NCBI RefSeq assembly: GCF_039555335.1
Contig: NC_092635.1
Span: 56,580,258-56,644,257, forward strand
Length of the DNA: 64,000 nucleotides
From: Amphiura filiformis
Taxonomy: Eukaryota; Echinodermata; Ophiuroidea; Amphilepidida; Amphiuridae
Direction of reading: 5' to 3'
Each line of letters begins with the position of its first letter. Position 1 is the first letter of the stretch. The notes beneath the pieces were generated by a model, which saw nothing but the letters and a program-made list of their open reading frames with translations, searched no databases and was not told the origin of the DNA. The translations under genes were made by a program, and so were the position numbers. Positions 60,079 to 64,000 of the stretch are shown here, one piece after another.

Positions 60079-60509
60079 TACCAAATCGCAACAGTTTGAA
60101 ATAGTTGCTAACCCCAATATTTTGCCAGGGTGGGTGTGATGATCCATCATGCTGACGCCTGTGTATGGATTAACCTCATAAAGTGCCAATTTGTTCGCAT
60201 ATTTCACCAGTTTGGCTTCAATATGGCAACATTTTTCGCGCATTTGTACCATAAACTTATTCTGTCGCCAAAAGGTGCTGGATTCACTATACTTCACTGA
60301 AGAAATTTTTCCACCCCCCCTGTCAAAAAGAAATCTACGCCACTGCCTATCACTCATTAATTTTGGTTATGAGGAAGTTGAATCAAAAAAGGTCAAAATT
60401 TTGAATTTGTGAAATTCGCGATATAATATAAAGTTTATGGCAAATATTTATATTACAAATTCAGACCTAAAAATTGTTATATTTTTGACATCATCGGTCC
60501 TCGAAGCAA

Positions 60510-60722
60510 ACTTTATCTAATATTCTTAAACACTTGAGAACGTTCCTGCAATCTCATTGGTTCTTACCCGTGTGATATGACACGATATGACACGGGTCAG
60601 CTCGTGTGCATCAACGCGATACGCGTGCTCGCTATTTGAACCAATCGGGAGGCGCATAGCAACAACGGGACTGATCGATTTTAAGCCCTAGGTAGTTCCT
60701 TATAAAATGTAGGATTTGATTT
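60510..60722 (-). repeat. Dispersed repeat, right copy flanking SET
   Basis: The reverse strand matches 43695-43905 (CTTGAGAACGTTCCTGCA, GCAACAACGGGACTGATCG on the + strand). The middle has the short tandem GATATGACACGATATGACAC. Confidence 0.75.
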
Positions 60723-60734
60723 GATTTGTATATA

Positions 60735-61231
60735 CACCAGGCACAAAAAGAAACTCGTCAGTTATATAGTCATCCTTGCTGTTCAACAATCTGATAATTT
60801 TTGATTATTCTGAAATATACATTTTGTTGATTGGACTTTGCCTTTCGCATTTGACACCCTATTCGTGAAAATCGAACAAGAATTGGCCAAGATATGCGCC
60901 TCCAAACCTTCAAACCCTAAAATCAAAAGTTGCAATTTTAACGATTCAATTGTGCCTGTTACACTGTGTGCTTTATTGATTGGCCCGTCTTGTGTGCAAT
61001 ACAACAGTGCGTTCCCATTGAAAATAATTGAAATTGCAACTTTTGATTTTGGGGTTTGACGGTTTGGAAACGCATATCTTGGTCAATTCTTGTTCGATGT
61101 TGACGAACAGGGTGTCAAATGAGAAAGCAAAGTCCAATTAACAAAATGTATATTTCAGAATAATCCAAAATTATCAGGTTGTTGAACAGCAAGGATGACT
61201 ATAAGTGACGAGTTTCTTTTTGTGCCTGGTG
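60735..61231. mobile_element. TA-flanked foldback MITE (497 bp)
   Basis: Termini CACCAGGCACAAAAAGAAAC and GTTTCTTTTTGTGCCTGGTG are perfect, with TA at 60733-60734 and 61232-61233. The arms mirror each other for about 210 bases each (for example TATACATTTTGTTGATTGGA / TCCAATTAACAAAATGTATA). It abuts the second LINE. Confidence 0.9.
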
Positions 61232-61235
61232 TACT

Positions 61236-61476
61236 TATGACCAGACTTAGGCCGAATCGCGAACGCCATTCAACTCACCGCCGGGTTCATCAGCATGATC
61301 ATAATCGCGGACAATTTAGAAACTCGAATCGCAGAACGGACTCTAGACCTTATAGTGGATGCTTCAACTGTGGAGGCCTAAACCATAATCGCGGTAACTG
61401 TAGGTATACTGATCCAGTTGAGTGTTACTCCTGTGGAGATTATGGACATTTATCATATTTTTGTGCCAACCGCTAG
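61236..61476 (+). pseudogene. LINE-2 ORF1: double CCHC zinc knuckle
   Basis: Reads MTRLRPNRERHSTHRR, an Arg/His-rich basic stretch, then two knuckles CFNCGGLNHNRGNC and CYSCGDYGHLSYFC, each C-x2-C-x4-H-x4-C. Such knuckles mark nucleic-acid-binding ORF1 proteins of LINEs and gag proteins. A TAG (61474) closes the frame, but the same frame reopens and continues to 61929 with Asn/Lys-rich sequence, so the stop may be a mutation. The apparent upstream start at 61195 lies inside the neighbouring foldback element. Confidence 0.7.
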
Positions 61477-61929
61477 AAAAATGGCCATGTCACGCGTGCC
61501 GATAAACTGGTTACGGACATCGGCAAAACGGACCCAATGGACTATTTTTGCTCTTATAATATGTTTAATATCTTAAATGATGAGTTACAAGTAAATGATA
61601 ATGAGACGCCAATGGTAACTGATAAGGGCCCTAGTGGCAAGGAAAGTAAATTGCATAATGGTTCTAATTCTAATGTGTTTGACAAAAAGCATGTTAAAAA
61701 GGTTGTAGGTCCTTGTAAGCAAAGGTACGTTAACATGGTTAAGAACAACACGTGCAATAATGTTAGTATTATATCAAATCATAGTAGTAACAGTAGCAAT
61801 ATAAATTGCAACGAGGTTATTAAAGATATGAATAGCGTTGATCGTGGTAACAAAAATGCTCGTGCAGAAAACAAGTGCCACAAAAGGCATAGAAGGGTAA
61901 GAATAACAAAACAAGCAATGGTAAAGTAA

Positions 61930-63988
61930 AAGTTGATTTAAAGATTGCTTTTAACAATGTAAATAGAGTAAATTCTAGTTTGTATGAAATTCTTAAAAGA
62001 CAACCAGGTTGACATTTTTGGTATTGCTGAAACATTCTTGAAGAACGATGATAAAGTCAATATTGAAGGGTATAAATGAGCTTAAATGGTTCAGTAAGAA
62101 TAGACAAACCAAGGGTGGAGGTGGTATCGGCTTGTTGTTCGCTAATCATATTGAGATTGTAAATGATGATGTATTTGAGACAAATTCAGATGATTATGAG
62201 CGTATGTGGGTGAAACTTAAAGTTGGTATCAATTCATTTATGTATGTAGCGTGTGCTTATTTTCCAGGAGAAGGAAAAGATTCCAATTTAACGGAAGAAC
62301 TGTACAATCAACTGCTTTCTGAGATTATAAAAATTCAAGAGTCTAATGAAACCGAAGATCCCCATATAGTTGTAATGGGGATTTCAATGCCAGAATTGGG
62401 AATAACATTCCTTTTGGTGACCCGATACTTAATAGTAATGGTCGGAAACTAATTAATTTTAGGGATGACTCCGATTTAACAATTGTAAATTGCACCCGTA
62501 AGTGTATCGGGAAAATTACATGGTTTCGTCACCCCCATTCTTCAACAATTGACTATTTTTAGTTTCAGATAGTACATATCATTGTATTAACGAAATGATC
62601 GTGGATGAAGATCGTAAATTTAATATTGGTAGTGATCACAACATATTATTCCTGAATATGACATTTTGTATTAAGCCAATTAATAATAAGACACATAACA
62701 AAAGAATTGTTTGGGATATTAAAAAAGATCAGGATTTCTCAGAATATAAGAACCAGATTAAGTCGCATTTTAATGATTGGCATGTTGATTCTTTTCAAGA
62801 TCCTGATTCCCTATGGAAAAGTTGGAAAGATAAGCTCCTCTTAGTAGCTAATAATACAATTGGTGTGAAAACTCATAATGGTAAGCAGAAACAATGGTGG
62901 GACAAGACAATTGATAATGCCATTAAGGACAGGAAGCGCAGTTGTCAATTGCACCGCAGGTGGGCCTCTTCAGGTTCTGATAATAGAGATCAAGGTGATG
63001 CGCTTTGGAAAGACTATATTGATAAAAAGACAAAGGCTAAACAGCTTATTCAAAATCGAATAACGCAAATGAGAATTGATCGCAGTATCAAGATTTCCAA
63101 AGAGGGGGGTCCATCAAGTAGAGATTTTTGGAAAAACTTGCGCGGGCCAAAAACTCAAACCAATCATATTTATGCTTTGAAAGTTCCGACTTCTGATAAT
63201 GTAACAAATGACCGTAAAGTAATGAATCAAACTGTGCTTCAATATTTTCATTCTTTGGGTAAAATGAATAAATGTTTGCATCAAGAGGAGTTCACAAACG
63301 ACATGAAATGTAATGCTATGTACCTTAGGAATCTTAGCTATGATAGTAGCGACGAAGTTGGTAATGATACGCTGTGTAATATTGAGATAGAACTCGACGA
63401 TGTGATTGAATCAATTAGTGATGCGCGAAATAATAAGTCGCCTGGTCTAGATTCGATTCCTAATGAACTCATTAAGAATGGTGGAGACTGCCTAGCGAAA
63501 TCTCTTCATATGTTATTCAAAAGGTTGGTCACATTAAAAAGCATTCCAAAGGAATGGAACAAGGCATTATTGTACCAATTTTTAAGAAAGGTGACAAGAA
63601 AGATCTTAATAACTATAGAGGTATTACTTTAACATCATGCGTGTCAAAGATCTTTAATCGCATTGTATCTAAAGCTATATCCAATTTTCTAGAAGATCAT
63701 AACGCTCTTTCAGAAATTCAGGGTGGGTTCAGGAAGGATCACAGGTGTGAAGAACACGTCTTCACACTAAAGAGTATTGCTGCGACGAGATTGGCTGAAA
63801 ACAAGTCAACCTTCCTGGCCTTCCTTGATTTCCGAAAGGCGTTTGATACGGTATGGAGAGATGGTCTTCTCTCCATCGCTTGGAAATTAGGCATAAGAGG
63901 CAATATTTGGAAACTCATTGATAGTATGTATACTGATGTTCAAGCCAAAGTAACTTTTGGGGATATTGATACAGACTTTTTGACATAG
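61930..63988 (+). pseudogene. LINE-2 ORF2: endonuclease and partial RT, several frameshifts
   Basis: Homologous segments run through different frames: KIAFNNVNRVNSSLYEIL; DNQVDIFGIAETFL; KGGGGIGLLFAN to HIVVMG; DFNARIGNN to SSTIDYF; then 62595-63570 (linker, NNKSPGLDSIPNELI); then GIIVPIFKKGDKKD onward. Breaks near 62380 (G run), 62563 (T run) and 63570 (G run) each look like one missing base in a homopolymer; one near 61995 looks like one extra A. The element is dead as read, or damaged by residual sequencing error. Confidence 0.75.
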
Positions 63989-64000
63989 AAGACGGCGTGA

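Larger units (their letters stand above)
61234..64000 (+). mobile_element. Second LINE, different lineage, cut by the window end
   Basis: The 5' start is unclear and abuts the TA-flanked foldback element 60735-61231. Order: a zinc-knuckle protein, APE endonuclease (GIAETFL, then VVMG followed one frame over by DFNARIGNN, then IGSDHNILFL), and RT up to about 63988 (NNYRGITLTSCVSKIF, IQGGFRKDHRCEEHVF, FLDFRKAFDTVW). The RT is clearly unlike that of the 26-31 kb element. The clade was not determined. Motif C (xADD) lies beyond the window. Confidence 0.8.

Noticed and set aside
61195-61235. Upstream start of the zinc-knuckle ORF at 61195
   Set aside because: This part is the terminal inverted repeat of the MITE 60735-61231, so the ORF extension is accidental.

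Overview
This 64-kb window is animal nuclear DNA, probably from a marine deuterostome and most likely an echinoderm. The phylum is inferred from several cues: intron-rich genes with animal orthologues, AT-rich introns, very many small foldback DNA transposons, tRNA-derived SINEs, a CR1-type LINE with esterase and PHD domains, and histone 3' stem-loop sequences of the echinoderm style. There are no operons, CRISPR arrays or prokaryotic genes.

Three host genes can be read exon by exon. (1) CBLL1/Hakai, + strand, about 800-6967. The 5' end lies outside the window or was not found; four exons cover the segment before the RING, the RING, the HYB domain and a long Gln/Pro-rich tail. (2) TEX264, + strand, 16539-20543, in three exons: an ER-phagy receptor with an N-terminal membrane helix and a C-terminal LIR. 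Its first exon carries an apparent 1-base frameshift. (3) SET (TAF-I/I2PP2A), - strand, 58440-46018, in seven exons with matching phases, giving a 352-residue histone chaperone with a long acidic tail. TEX264 and SET are convergent.

Almost everything else is mobile DNA. A near-complete LINE (about 25.9-31.34 kb) has ORF1 with an SGNH esterase, ORF2 with PHD, endonuclease and reverse transcriptase, and a 3' hairpin plus (ATCT)n. It sits inside an older repeat marked by the motif GTAGCACGAGTTACC. A second LINE of another lineage (zinc knuckles, endonuclease, RT) starts near 61.2 kb and runs off the right end. A LINE 3' fragment lies at 34.08-34.35 kb (-). Foldback elements can be sorted by target-site duplication: TA, TTAA, 8-bp hAT-like and TTA Harbinger-like. 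Several are nested, and two lie 15-20 bases from SET splice donors.

Points for a second look: a four-unit array of histone-type 3' stem-loops and a four-unit array of AGGTCA/DR1-like sites, both in SET intron 1; inverted repeats flanking SET; a fresh 548-bp tandem duplication; and frameshifts in TEX264 and both LINEs that fall mainly at short homopolymers, which may be residual assembly error. I found no convincing wholly new molecular system.
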